Shown one piece after another: positions 47,701-59,920 of a DNA stretch of 64,000 bases. The position numbers and the translations under genes were made by a program. This stretch comes from Malurus cyaneus samueli (Eukaryota; Chordata; Aves; Passeriformes; Maluridae), in assembly GCA_009741485.1 (NCBI GenBank), contig CM019216.1, forward strand, positions 29,095,741-29,159,740. The letters are read 5' to 3'. A model generated the notes under the pieces. It did no database searches. It saw only the letters and a list, made by a program, of their open reading frames with translations, and had not been told where the DNA came from. Each line of letters begins with the position of its first letter. Positions within the stretch are counted from its first letter, which is position 1.

Positions 47701-50325
47701 TACCACTTCCTTTTTGAAATTTAATAGTATTACCTATCAAAATTAGACAAAATAAATGTTTAAAACTACAGCTGCATGTAGGCTGATGAAGAGCAATTTT
47801 GTTGGCAGAAGCAAGAATTATGTCCAATGGGAAGGTGGGAGGTATCATTTAAAAGTGATTTATTGCCATAGATAGTGGATAGTGGTTGTACCATAAAAGG
47901 CCTGGCTACTCAAGCCAAGGTCCTATTTCAGCTTTTCATTTAGAAATATAGCTCTAGATTTCGTTACGGAGCAGTGAAATTATCAGTTATCTGTAATACT
48001 ACTGTGACACAGGCCAGAAAAACAAATTCTCTAATCTGCTAAAAGTATGATCTGAAAGTTGTGTCACACTTGCAGGAAAGGACATAGATGCCACCTTTGT
48101 GTGCCCCGTTTTTGTTAAGAGAATCAAAAACCATCTTGACACATGGTGCGGATGGCACTCTGGTGCCCAGATGCATCATGGAATTTGCACTTTAAAAAGC
48201 TAAGGTAAAAATGGAGGTTACATTTTCTAATGCATATGTCTCCAATTTCAAAAAAAATAAGCAACTTAGTTTCAGCTCAATCCCATAGATTTTTTGGTCC
48301 TTAATTATTCTTCTTGACCCACATTCTGACCTGTTTATGCCTTGGTTTAATATCTCAATGAATTTCACAAGGACTTCATAAAATAAAGGAGCATTTAAAG
48401 GCAATAAAAGTGACAAAATGTGACCCAGTAGTTTGCAAAACTATTCTGCGATGCAAACAACTGTCTTTTCCTAGTAAAATATGAGGGAATGAAACAATTG
48501 GTACAAATAATTTCTTTCCATATTTTCTCATGAGAGAAAACTTATTTATCATACGCACGACAACTAAATCTGTAAGTGCTAAATATGTTTTCAAGGTTAT
48601 TGGCTACAATCTTAATGATACCTTACTAAATTTGGAGGATTTTGCATATGAATATAATGTTTCTGTTAGATTCGTCTATCCCTGAGTTAAAGAAAGGAAA
48701 AAAAACAGCTGAAACATTGCAAGGCGATCTTTATCTGGAACCAAAACGGGTTACATAGCAGAGAAAAAATGCGTACAGACACCAGAGGTCAGTGAAACCT
48801 ATCTTGTCAGCAGGGACTGAGTGGAAGAATAGGACAAAGGTGCAACTTCAACCAGCATATGAAATTAATTAGATTTCCAAATGTAAATTCCAACACACGT
48901 AGGGAATTTGAGCTCTGAGTCTCTATGATGTTCCGTACTTATATCAGCCCCCCAAGCCATCTATTATTCTTGAATGCTTTCTTTGCTTTATTTTGACTGT
49001 TTCATTCACCGCGATGGTCATCAGAACTAAGTATGTGTTACACAGGAATTAACAACATAGTGGCTGATCAAACTGTAAGGAAACACAATGTCGCATGTAA
49101 TCCCAAACCTGCAAACAGCATTAGGAGAAAATGATGAAACACAGGATGTGCATTTTTCTTGCTATATATAGGAGATGGTTTACAAATTTTGTAGCATTCT
49201 TTTTCACGCAGCCATGTTTCATAAGGCTTGTACCCCATCTGGTTGAAAGTGACCACAAAACAGATCAAAGTCACAAAGAGATCAGGGCTGGAATGTCACT
49301 TTGGCTCAGAACAGCAAAGAGTAGCTTTTCTGAAGTATTTTGAAAATATCTTAATGCCCTGTTCTTTCTTCCCTAGCTGTCATCCCCTTTTTTACTGGAT
49401 TTTCCCCCCTCTATTTCTTTCCTACTCCTCTTTTTATAAGTTTTCTTATGGGAAAAACAAATCAAAGAGTTCTTAATTTGAATCTAGCCTTAAAAGCTCC
49501 AAAGCTTAAGTGAATCCGAGATCAGACACAGTCATAAACCCCAGCTCTAACAGGAATAATTTGTGATAGTCCCCATTTAAGTTCCCCCATGATTTTCTGC
49601 TTAGGAATAGGGCTGTCATCTTTCATCTTCTCTTTTTATCTCGATTGTTCTTTTACTTATCTTTGATGATATGAACCACTATAGGTCTAGTGAAATCAAC
49701 TCAGTTGTACTAACTCAAAGCAGCTGAGACGTTTTTCTGTCCTCTGCTCTGCAGTTTTTGGCAATAAGAAGTCTTTAGATTACCTCTTTATGGTTTTTGG
49801 TGCTTAGACATTTACTCTACACTGATTTTGCCAAATTTGTTTTATTTTTCATTCAAGATTGCTTACAACTTTCCTACAGTTCAAAGATATACTCCCTTTC
49901 CTCTTCTGCTTTTCTCTGATGAACATTTTGGTTTGAAACATCCGGTAACTGTATAATGCAAACTCTTCCTTTGGGAGGAACCAGGCTTCTGTAATAACTA
50001 TTATGACCTAACTTCCATTTGTCATGCTTATGTCCACCACTGAGCTTTTTTCTCTGCTTGATTTTAGTAAGAAGCACTTAATTTACTTTCCAGTTTTGTC
50101 AAAAAGTAATCATGAGTTTCTATGTTTTTCCTTTTTTAACTCCAAATAACTTTATGCTGTCTGTGTTATTGAAATGTTGGAAACATTTACTCAAAACAGC
50201 TATGTCCATCTCTATCCATGTAAAAATATAATTGTTTTCCTCTATTCATCAGAAATAATTAATTCTTACCTAATTTGTACAAGTACAAACAAAATCTGGC
50301 CAGAGAATAGACTCAGGACAGCCCA
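44784..50325. other. Non-coding stretch, 5.5 kb
   Basis: No gene, RNA or classified mobile element. 44784-45250 is less AT-rich and may be an unrecognised repeat. A (TA)n run lies at 47111-47121. Open frames at 46197-47208 on the plus strand are short, in different frames, and unmatched. Confidence 0.5.
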
Positions 50326-50586
50326 GAGGAGAAGGACTTGAGGCATTTTCTCTATGAGAAGCTCATCATGACCTGGCAATGTGCACTTGCAATCCAGAAA
50401 GTCAAACACATGCTGGGCTGTGTCAAATGCAGTGTGGCCAGCAGGTCAGGGGAGGTGAGTTCCTCTTCTTCTTCACCCTCATGAGCACCTGGAGTACTGC
50501 ATCCATCTCTGGGGCCCCCTCGTAAGAAGGATGTGGACTTGTTGGAGTGAGCAGAGTACCACAAAGGTGAATAGGAGGCTGGAGCC
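50326..50586 (+). mobile_element. CR1 LINE internal fragment
   Basis: The plus-strand frame reads EKDLRHFLYEKLIMTWQCAL, then KVKHMLGCVKCSVASRSGEV, and after a stop PGVLHPSLGPPRKKDVDLLE. This is the CR1 segment after the reverse transcriptase ('EKDLG.LVDEKL.MTRQCAL...LGCIK.SVASRS.EV'). GGACTTGTTGGAGTGAGCAGAG marks the last clear block. Both the RT and the 3' UTR are missing, so the copy is cut at both ends. Confidence 0.85.
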
Positions 50587-53500
50587 TTTTTATTGGATCA
50601 CAGTTAGATAGTTCTTGTGTTCTCATTATCTCTACCATCTTACCTCTTTTCCAAGTCCCAGGTTTGCACTCCTGCAGTACCTGTTGATGGACAAATCTGA
50701 TTTGGGTCACTAATCTGAGAGACCTGCTCCCATCTTGGGCCTGTGCTCTTCATTGCATTGTGTACTAGTCATATACAGTTCATTTCATGGAGAATAACTA
50801 CTTGTAATTACTGCAAAATGAATCTGACCTACAACAAGCTTAGACAATGGTTAACTGCTAGAAAGTTGCTGCCACAACTGAAATAACATTGCATCAGCTC
50901 AGCCCAAGAAATGCCCATGTAAATCCAGAGACCTGTATTGTCAGGCTAGTACAAAAGTAGGAGGAAGGACACTGAATTTTGACTTCTTATGAAAAAAATC
51001 ATTGTTTAAAAAGAATAAGAAATTTTATTCAGGAATTTTCTGAAATTGCAAGCCAAAATTAATACTTCTACACTGATAGTACAACCTAATGAAAGGCAGC
51101 CATAGCCAAAATTAAATAAGTGCTGCTTCTTTGCATCACCATTGTACAGAAACATCTGCTTACACTGTTTCCCCTGAGGACAAAACTACATGCGCAAAAG
51201 ACTCTCTGTGATAGAATAGATTAGAAGATGGAAAAAAAAAAACCCTGTACTTTCCCCTTATAAAACCAGAATTTAGCCATTCTGAGATGCCAGGAAAATG
51301 GCTCATGAAACCAGAAAACCTTGAAAAGGGTACTGAAGACTTGAATAGCACCAGTGTGTTTGGTATATTGGCAGCAAAATGCCGTTTCCACCAGAACTTC
51401 TGCCACAGATCACCACGCTTCTTATGAAATATGGGATACTTGAAGCCACATGAAAGCAGGTTTGAATTCCAGTGGAGAACTCTAAGCAGCAAAGAACAAA
51501 TGAAATAACAATAAATTATTGTCTTATGCGAAAGGGCAGGAAGTATGGGTGAAGGGAACTACTTTCTTCTCTGCTGTAACGACCACAAATTAATTTCCTG
51601 GCACAACTCAATAAAGAATCATAATTCCACCCTTCAGAAATGGTTGTCCCGGTCCATAACCAATTACCACACTCATTCCAATGAGATTTATACTCTATAC
51701 TGGCAAATTTTTCTGCACCTCACAACAATGAGGCAGGAAGTTCTGGAAGTTCTTCAAGATACCAGATCCACCTCTGCAAGAGATCCATATCTTTCTCTGA
51801 TGACACAAAGTTACCCAGAAATTGCAAGTAGCCTTAAAATAAAAATGCTGTGTTAAAGGAAACCTTCTTCATGTACTTAGAAATCTAAAGGAATCAATCT
51901 AAGTTTAGCTGCTGAAGCAGTGAACCTCACTAAATCATCCTCACTGTTGGTTTCTCATTCCATCCAGGACTCTTAGTGGCAAAATAGTCTGATTTCAATG
52001 ACTCTTTGGCTGCACCAGCATTATTGATCTGAAACCTGTATGGAGTCTATAGAAAAGCAAAGGCAATTGGAACACTGGGATAAGATTTTATGTTTGTATT
52101 ACTATAGAGAAGGGGGTATGGTTTCGACTTCAAGGAAACAACTACCATTTTAAGGATGCCGTTTCCATATATCAGCTGAAATGGTTCTGAATGTCTGGGA
52201 TATTAAACCAGCCATTTGCTAGCAGAAATCCATAGAAGACAGGGTGGAAAAATAATTTCTGACTGATATTTCTGCAGTGATACTGCCATAGGACTCCAAA
52301 TGTGGTAAGTAAAAGAAGTCAAATACCTCCAGAACTCACTGCTGTTGTCTAGGAAAGGAGGTCAAAACTTCAGGGTGGGGGAGCAGAGGGCAAAGAGCAG
52401 CAGATGGAAAGGAGGTGATGTTACCCCACTTATTTTGAGTCAATTTTCTAATTTGGTGCAGAGACTCTCTAAGCAGGATATGTGCAGCTTAAAAGTGAAA
52501 AGGAATTTATTGTTGGCTATCACATAAAAAAGAAGTTTCAACGTTGAGGAGCTGCTAGACTAAGCATCCATGTGCTCAGCACAACACACAGAAAGTTTGC
52601 TGGTTAAACAGGAGGGGAAATTGGCCCTTGTGTCTCAGTCCTGCTGAGCTGCCCTTGTGCTTCAGACCTGTTGACATCGGTAACTTTAACAAGTTGACCC
52701 AAAGTTTCCTAACCAACCAGAACAAGACCCTCTTGGTTTTTTTTTTTTTCTCTACTAGTATTGTATACCTTTTCAGGTTGGTATTCCTCCTCTATTCTTT
52801 ACCTGTGATCCTGGGCTGGCAAAGGGGAAAGGTTGCAGTAGGACCTACAGGGACAATAAGGAGAGATAAATGTGAAAGAACAGAAGGTATACTGAGCCTC
52901 CAATATATCTTGTCAATGTATCTAGGTCTACATGTATTCAGTGAGAATTTGAAAACATCATGCTCAAAAGCAAATTAAAACAACATAAGAAAGTAAATAA
53001 AGAAGTTAATCAACTTGTTCTACCAAGAAGTCTCATTAAATGTTCACTTTACGCTGAGAGAGAGATTAAGTAGGTCGAAACCAAGGTGTGCACAATAGGA
53101 TTTATTTCAATTGTAGCATTTCAAAAGCTTTACAAACTTGCATATTTTGCATATCTTTGTCATCAAAGATATAAATGAAAAGGTTCATTGCAATAATCTC
53201 ATTTTGATACACTTTAAATATAACACAGTTTTAAAACATTTGGTACAGCAGGCAGGAAGTATTCATGATATTTATTTAGAAAATTCTGAGTGACCTGATT
53301 GTGACTTGCATGTTGCCTATCAGATAGCAATCCTGTTCATCTACATGTTGAGAATAGTTTCACTGATATGTCTCTTCTTCTCAGACTGAAGTAGATGGAG
53401 GTCTGAGAGGGTCATGCTCTCTTTTTTTTTTTTCCTTTTCAAAATTATTTACAAGAAACACTTTAACATATTTAATTTTGTTTGCAAGACGTTTATCCGT

Positions 53501-54001
53501 ACATTTATGGTTCCAGGTTGTTGAAGGACAGGGTTGTCTTGTATTTGGACAGCTTTAGGTATTCTTTGCTGTTATCTGAATCTCTCTGATATATGACATG
53601 CTTCCTAAATAATAATAGAAGCATGTTGAAGGATGAGCAATCTAGAGCTTCATACAGGTTTCTAATTTCTTATGAAAAGGAAGGAATGAGAGGATTTTTC
53701 ACATTCTGTGAAACTCTTTCTCTTCCTAAGAGTCAAAATGAGTATTTAATTTTTTGCTTGTTATCTTTTGCATGAGAAAAAAGTTATCCTTTGTGATGGA
53801 AATACATATCCTACACCAGAAAACGCCTAGACTTACTGACTGAAGGACCATAGCAGCCATGAGGCAATAGCAATAGCCTTGCTAAGCAGAATTTATTTGC
53901 TTTATAACATTTAATTTTAAGTTGCCAAATCCATGAAGGAGGAACTTAACAGGTATTTCCACGTACCTGTAGAAAAATTCAGTCCCTTTACAGAGCTATG
54001 G
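50587..54001. other. AT-rich non-coding stretch
   Basis: No gene or classified repeat. T runs at 52738-52750 and near 53421-53433. Open frames at 51160-51492, 51545-51856 and 52628-52978 have no recognisable domain. Confidence 0.5.
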
Positions 54002-54050
54002 TTTTTTTTTTTGTTTGTTTTTTTTTTTTTGTTTGTTTGTTTTTTTTTTG
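54002..54050. repeat. T-rich (TTTG)n-like tract
   Basis: Runs of 9 to 14 T separated by GTTTG steps, with no A or C in 49 bases. A slippage-prone simple repeat. Confidence 0.9.
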
Positions 54051-55254
54051 TGTCTTATTTAATTTGAAGTACTTTGAACCCCTTCAAAACCAATAGCTTC
54101 CATTTTGGCATTCTGCTGTGCTCACTAGTGTTTATCTTTCTTTATCATCTCATTTACCAAAAAAGGAAACAATTTCCTCCAGTTCTCAGTAACAGCATTT
54201 TGAAGTAGGAAAAGAATAAGTAGTTCATAAGAAAATTATTCACATTCCAGTAGAATTGCACGTACATGTGGTCATTGCAATGACTTTAATTAGAGAAAGA
54301 TTCTCGCTAAAAATACCTTTGAATAGTCCTTCATTCTTTATGTGCTCTACAAAAAAAAATTGTTTCTAACTGAGTCCCAGACCCAAAGAATCAAGTCCAT
54401 ATTATTTCTGTTTATAGATCATTGGTCATAATGATTTACAGCCAGGAAACCTCCTGATGTTAAGGAGCAGAAACATGTACACATTAGTCTGCTCCAGATG
54501 CCACTGTTCTCTATTGGCTCAACAGCTTCTGACTACTGAATATGCAATTTTATTGCAAAATTTGAAGTGCATTATATTGAAAAATGAAGAAAGGATCACA
54601 AATATGTCATTTTTCTGGTTACCTTGAAATTCTGTGTCAGAATTAGTATCTGTTTTTTCTCAGTAACTTTTCCTTTCTTCACACATTATGAAATAAAACC
54701 GTGCTTTGTAATTATTCCATTAAGTTACAGAAATTTTGATGGCATGGTTATAAAATTTAAGTCTACTCTAAAATTTAAGTCTTCTCACCATAGCCCTTAA
54801 TGTCACCAGTATCACCGACATTAAGTGAAAACTGGTACCCAGATAAGAGTGTTTCTGGCTTTTTATTACTGATTTGCATAACAAATAAAAGCACACACAA
54901 AACTTGCAGGGATATTTTTGGACTCTGAACCATTTTAATTACTGCACTCATTCCATACAGTAAAATCCAAATAATTAATTTTAAATCTAGGAATGTGAAA
55001 AACACTATTAAATCTCAGTTAAGGGCTGTGAATAGACATCTGTTCTTTTATATGAAGGGTAGGTAACAGGGCTCCTACCCAGAGGCTGTGTCCAAGGCAG
55101 GGTGTACTAGCAGCAAGTGAGGGGAACAGTGTGGGACTTAGAATGCCTGTTTTAAAATTCCTGTGGCCAATACATTTCAAGTTGTTTATTTTTATTGTAA
55201 GTATGATATTATTTATCTTTTCTGCATCCACCTCAGTGCTTGGATAATCAATAT
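54051..55254. other. AT-rich non-coding stretch
   Basis: No gene seen. A small direct duplication, AAAATTTAAGTCT, occurs twice near 54752-54783. Confidence 0.5.
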
Positions 55255-55528
55255 GGAATCACAGAATCGTAGAATGGCTTAGTTGGGAAGGGACCTTAAA
55301 GATCATCTCATTCCACCCCCACTGCCATGGCCAGGGACACCTTCCACTAGACCGGGTTACTCCAGGCCCCATCCATCCTGGCCTTGAACATTTCCAGGAA
55401 TGAGGAATTCACAGCTTCTCTGGGCCACCTGTTCCAGTGCCTCACCACCCTCACAGCAAAGAATTCCTTCCTAATACTTAATCTCAACCTGCTCTCCTTC
55501 AGTTTGAAGCCATTTCTATCATGTGTAT
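55255..55528 (-). mobile_element. CR1 LINE 3' end, reverse orientation
   Basis: The plus strand starts with the reverse-complement tail GGAATCACAGAATCGTAGAATGG, then TTGGGAAGGGACCTTAAAGATC. It continues ATGGCCAGGGACACCTTCCACTAGACC, TGGCCTTGAACATTTCCAGG and GCTTCTCTGGGCCACCTGTTCC. The last blocks are CCTCACCACCCTCACAGCAAAGAATTCCTTCCTAATA and TTCAGTTTGAAGCCATTTC. This is the intact 3' UTR and last coding part of an avian CR1. Divergence is low, making it one of the youngest copies here. Confidence 0.93.
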
Positions 55529-57269
55529 AATAAGTGTAAAGGTGCTCAGAATCACCTGAGTAGAGTTCATTATAAGCTATTATACTCTGTTAGTATTTTG
55601 TAGTCAAGTTTTACTGCTACGATCACTTCTTCCTCTCTGATTCCAAATATGGTAGCTGAAAATGGCATATTTCTCATATAAATCACTTCTGTCACTCATG
55701 AGTTCTCTTGAATCTGTGTATTTAAATAGTTCAAATAGGGTAAAACCGTAATGTTTTGACATTTTAGTTTTTTGAATGTGCTTTGGTATTAACTGGTAGC
55801 AGAAAGCTTCCTGTGTTAGGCAATAAAGCAAAGAATTCTTTTCCATAAGCGGAATGTCATGTATTATCAAACTGAGCCCTCTCTGTTCTAATAGTTTTCC
55901 CATGTGTTTATTTAAAGGGCCTTACTGAATCACAGCTTGAATATTTTGATTCTGAATTTATTTTGGGCCTTTTATTAGATTTAGGCAAGCTCTCAATTTG
56001 TATCATTGTTATTTATTACTATGCTGCTCCAGTGGTATGTATTTAGAAGAGAATAGTAAATTTTTTAATTGTTTATATGACATTTACTAGAATATTCATC
56101 ACAATTTACTTAATAGAGAAGTTGTCTCATGATATTTTGCTAATGAAAACATTGAATAAATCAGGAGAAAAATTTGACATTTATTTTCATTCTTTGTTTA
56201 TATTCTGTAACTTAACTCTGTAATTCAGCATTCAAATGTCTTCATCGTTTCTGGAACAGTTGCATTAAAATCCATGTTCAAGTTACATTTTACACAAATA
56301 CAGCTTAAGATATAACATTTAAACTCTGCACACTTAAGTAAGGGTTTACCTGCTCTCCATGTAAACAGCCTTGTAAAACAGGTTCAGGATTTATGTTCCA
56401 GACTTTGGTGTTTTATAATGGAGACTTCTTTTTCAAAATGCTATTTTAACTGTGTGTTTTACAGTAAATCTGTAGAAATCTTCAAGTAAAACCAGAAAAG
56501 TTTTAATTTTCTTATACAGTAAAGAGTTACTCCATAATAAAGTTTCTGTTCAATTTAGTCCTTGTTGATCACTGCAGTTTCACTCCAATTCCAAAACATA
56601 TTAGGAAGGGTTATCTCTTAGTATGGAAACAGTGTGGACACATGTTTTGAAGACTGGTCCCTTCACAGCTTATATGTACTTTTTGCACATAGTTTTGGTA
56701 GGCCATTGGATAAAAATGGAAAAAACTTTCAGAAAACACGCAGATAATTACATATCTGTATCAAAGCTTGTAGAGATCCTTAAAAAACTGCTACATCTAA
56801 ATGATTTTTCAAACTTAATAAAAATTAAAATAAATTGGAAGTGGGAGAGAAATTAAAAGACAAGAAGTCTGGCATATTTAGAAGAACATAGACACTAATT
56901 CTCTGTCCTAGTTAAAGGGATTACATGTCTCAGCTGTATTCTAGCTTGTGAATTATCTTCAAAGGTCACCACTCTTTTTCAGTTTATTTGAAATCTTTTT
57001 TTACTAGGGTTCCTTTTCCCTTTTTTTCAGATACAAGCATTCCGTTTGTCAAGAAAAACATTAATTAGTATCAGACAGAACATTCATGAGGGTTAATCCC
57101 TTTTCCAGGTTCTTTAGGCAAAAATAAAGTAAAGACACAAAAGGACAGGGAGATTCTCCTTTGAAGAATGACTCAAAAGAGGAGTTTAATTTAGATCTGT
57201 GTTAAAAATAGCTATTGTGAATAAGCCTTTTTTACCCACCCCTACTACTTGTGAGATAACATTGACGAA
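55529..57269. other. AT-rich non-coding stretch
   Basis: No gene or classified repeat seen; frames at 55604-55903 and 56623-56856 are unmatched. Confidence 0.5.
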
Positions 57270-57335
57270 ATTTAAGGTCACTTTAGGTGAACTTTAAAGG
57301 CCCCTTCTATTCCAAATCATTTGATGGTTCTATTA
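57270..57335 (+). mobile_element. CR1 3' tail stub
   Basis: AGGTGAACTTTAAAGGCCCCTTCTATTCC, then AAATCATTTGATGGTTCTATT, follows the CR1 ending 'gatgacctttaaaggtcccttccaaccc...attctatgattcta'. Nothing of the element body is recognisable upstream. Confidence 0.55.
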
Positions 57336-59849
57336 AAGAATTAAAGCATCCACTCTAAAAGAGAGGAACCAAATACTAGACCAAAAGAAGCATATTGAAG
57401 TATGCACTTTATAGTAATAGAAGCGTGGATGTAGGAAAGGTCACCTCTTTCATTCTGCAGCAAGCAGAAAATAGGAAAGAACTAGGCTAGAAATCCAAAT
57501 GCTTCTACCACGTGTCACTCCCTGATAAAAGAAAAATTAGTATGTGTAATGGATTTTTCTTAATTGTCCACTTCAGGTTTCCTGTGCCTCCTTCTGATAT
57601 ACTTAGCACCACTCACTGCCCTGCGATTGGGACATAAGGGTGCAATGGACATTAATTCTGACCTGATACCCTTGTTGCTGAGAAATGAAGCCCACATCTG
57701 TCATGGTTCAGATCCTGATGCACAGGGGTGAGCCGTCGTCACAAAGAGGTGTTCCAGGAGACAAGTTAATTTCAAAGGCGTGTTTGCTGGAAGCCATGAT
57801 GGGCAGTAATCAGTAGAAGGAAATGCAAAGTTAAAAGTAGGAACTAAGTCTTGCAACAGGGTAGTGCTGTCACAGTCACTAGAGTTAGGGAGTTCTTGCA
57901 AAACACAACAAGGACAAAGGGCCATGGCAGAGAAAAAATAAAAAAGGTGCAATATGTAAGAAAACAGCTGGTCAAACCCAGTGTAGACAGATATGTCATC
58001 AGGGAATAAAATATTAAAAATAATCTCTGTATATTTTCCTCCTTTTCAAGAATTCATAATACATTTTTAAAAAGTTATTTTACACAACGTTTCGTAGTCT
58101 GTGCTTAGATCAGCCCTATTTCTCTTGCAGTCGTTTGATAATCATCTGTTACAAATGCTTCACAGCATATGGTATTCCCAAAAATGTTGTTTCAGATCCA
58201 GTAAAGAAAGCCACTTGCTGCTCTTGAAATGCCATTTCAGACAAAGCAACTCCAACTCAGCAGTTCATAAGGCACCAAAGACTGATTATTTGCAAAAAAA
58301 AAAACCAGTAGGAATTAGTATTGATTTCCTTGCTTGCAATTGTTGTGACAGTTGGACTAATATTATCCCAGTTTGCAAAAGAAGTGCACTGAGATGATTT
58401 TAAGGGCTACGTATCTTCCCTTACTAGGAATGCCAGTGGATCCCAGGACTTGTGTTGAGATTTGTCACTTTAATTTTTTAATTTCTGTTCTGATACCTCT
58501 GCGATTCTTCATTAATCACTTTTTTGAGTGGAGGGACACTGGGTACCCATTCTAATTTTTTATTTCTAATGTGAGATATTTGTCTTTTTTCTCTATGTGC
58601 AGATGATTGCACAGATTCCTGCTGTATTTAGAGAAAGGACTAACATCTGTTTTTGTTGAGAAACCTAGTGACTACCAAATGCTGAGCTAAGCTCTACCAT
58701 TTCCACAAGGCATTCCTTTCCAGTAAGCATCCTCATCTTTGTGGCACCTACTTTTTCAGGAAAGAGGATCTTCCCACTGGCTTTCTTCAGCAATCTAGTT
58801 TTTGACAATGTTAGAGAAGTTTGAAAGCTTGAACAGATTTTTTCTTGTTTATCTTATGTTTAAGTAGACGTGTTTTTAAAACCACAACCCAGTCAGATCA
58901 TTACCCTCCAGTGAGTTGTATTCCCTGTGAGGCAGCTATTTTTACATGAGTCAGAAACACAAACTGCTGTTTTATTTAATGTGTGCTATTTTTCAAATAA
59001 TGTTTCACATTAGAAAACTCTGCCTACTTGACAAGCGTAGAGGAAGAGGGGTGTGGGATTTTCAGAAGCCACCTAGAACATCAGGATGTCAAGTTTCCAT
59101 TAATTTTAATGGCAATTGGCACCCTCACCTTTCAGGCATGATTGAAACACTTCCTCTTTACAATACATGCTGCAGACAGCTTGAGGGTTATTTTTCCTAA
59201 ATCACAATAATTTTATGATTTCTCATTTTACCGATGTCACTTAGAAAGCAAAGAATGTTTTTGTTCAGGCTGCAAATATAAAACTTCATGGGGAAATATA
59301 TTTATTGGAAATTATTGTGATCATACACTTTTGAAAAAATATGGTTGTTTCCTAGACACATTTTCCTTGCTTTGGAAGTGTCTTTAGTCTTAGAGCAGAA
59401 GACAGATGTGTAAAAGCACTCCAGGCTACCACCACTGTCCTCTCATCCACGTTTCCACACGGTCTATTAACACTGAGCCCTTCACAATGGAAGAGTTTGA
59501 TTTAGAGCAGGATCCACTGCTGTTCCAGATCCCACACTTGTGTCTCATCCTTTTGCTTTTCAGTATTTGACTGTTTTCACTGACAAAAAAACCTTCTCTG
59601 AGCAAGTCTAACTGATTGAAATTAACATTATTGCACTAAAAATTTTTGTTTGTGATGAATCAAGTTTCTTTTGAGATATAAAAATGTCACTGACACATTT
59701 TCTTAGAATCTCCCACATGGCTCATAAAAAAAAAAAGGAGGAAGTATATTAGGGACAGTAAAACTTGCTCAACCCACACAGAGGCATAGACATGTCCATG
59801 ATAAAACATGCATTGCAACGGGCTTGCTCCTTCCTTGTTTCTTTGGCAG
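57336..59849. other. Non-coding stretch, possible LTR piece near 57700
   Basis: On the minus strand a segment ends CTGAACCATGACA at 57699-57711, which has the look of an LTR 3' end. No matching start or target duplication was found. The 98-codon plus frame at 58101-58397 and others are unmatched. CCATTAATTTTAATGG near 59097 recalls the ancient repeat seen at 40170. Confidence 0.4.
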
Positions 59850-59920
59850 AGGACTGTGTTCTCTGGATGAAAAATGAACTGTGGAACGGACTTTCTACAA
59901 ACCAGAATGAACCTACGCTC
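59850..59920 (+). other. Weak candidate internal exon of 71 nt
   Basis: The stretch is flanked by a strong acceptor (TTGCTCCTTCCTTGTTTCTTTGGCAG, ending at 59849) and a good donor (GTGAGT at 59921-59926). Only one of three frames is open; it reads EDCVLWMKNELWNGLS and so on. No family is recognised and no partner exon was found, so this may be a cryptic splice pair. Confidence 0.2.
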
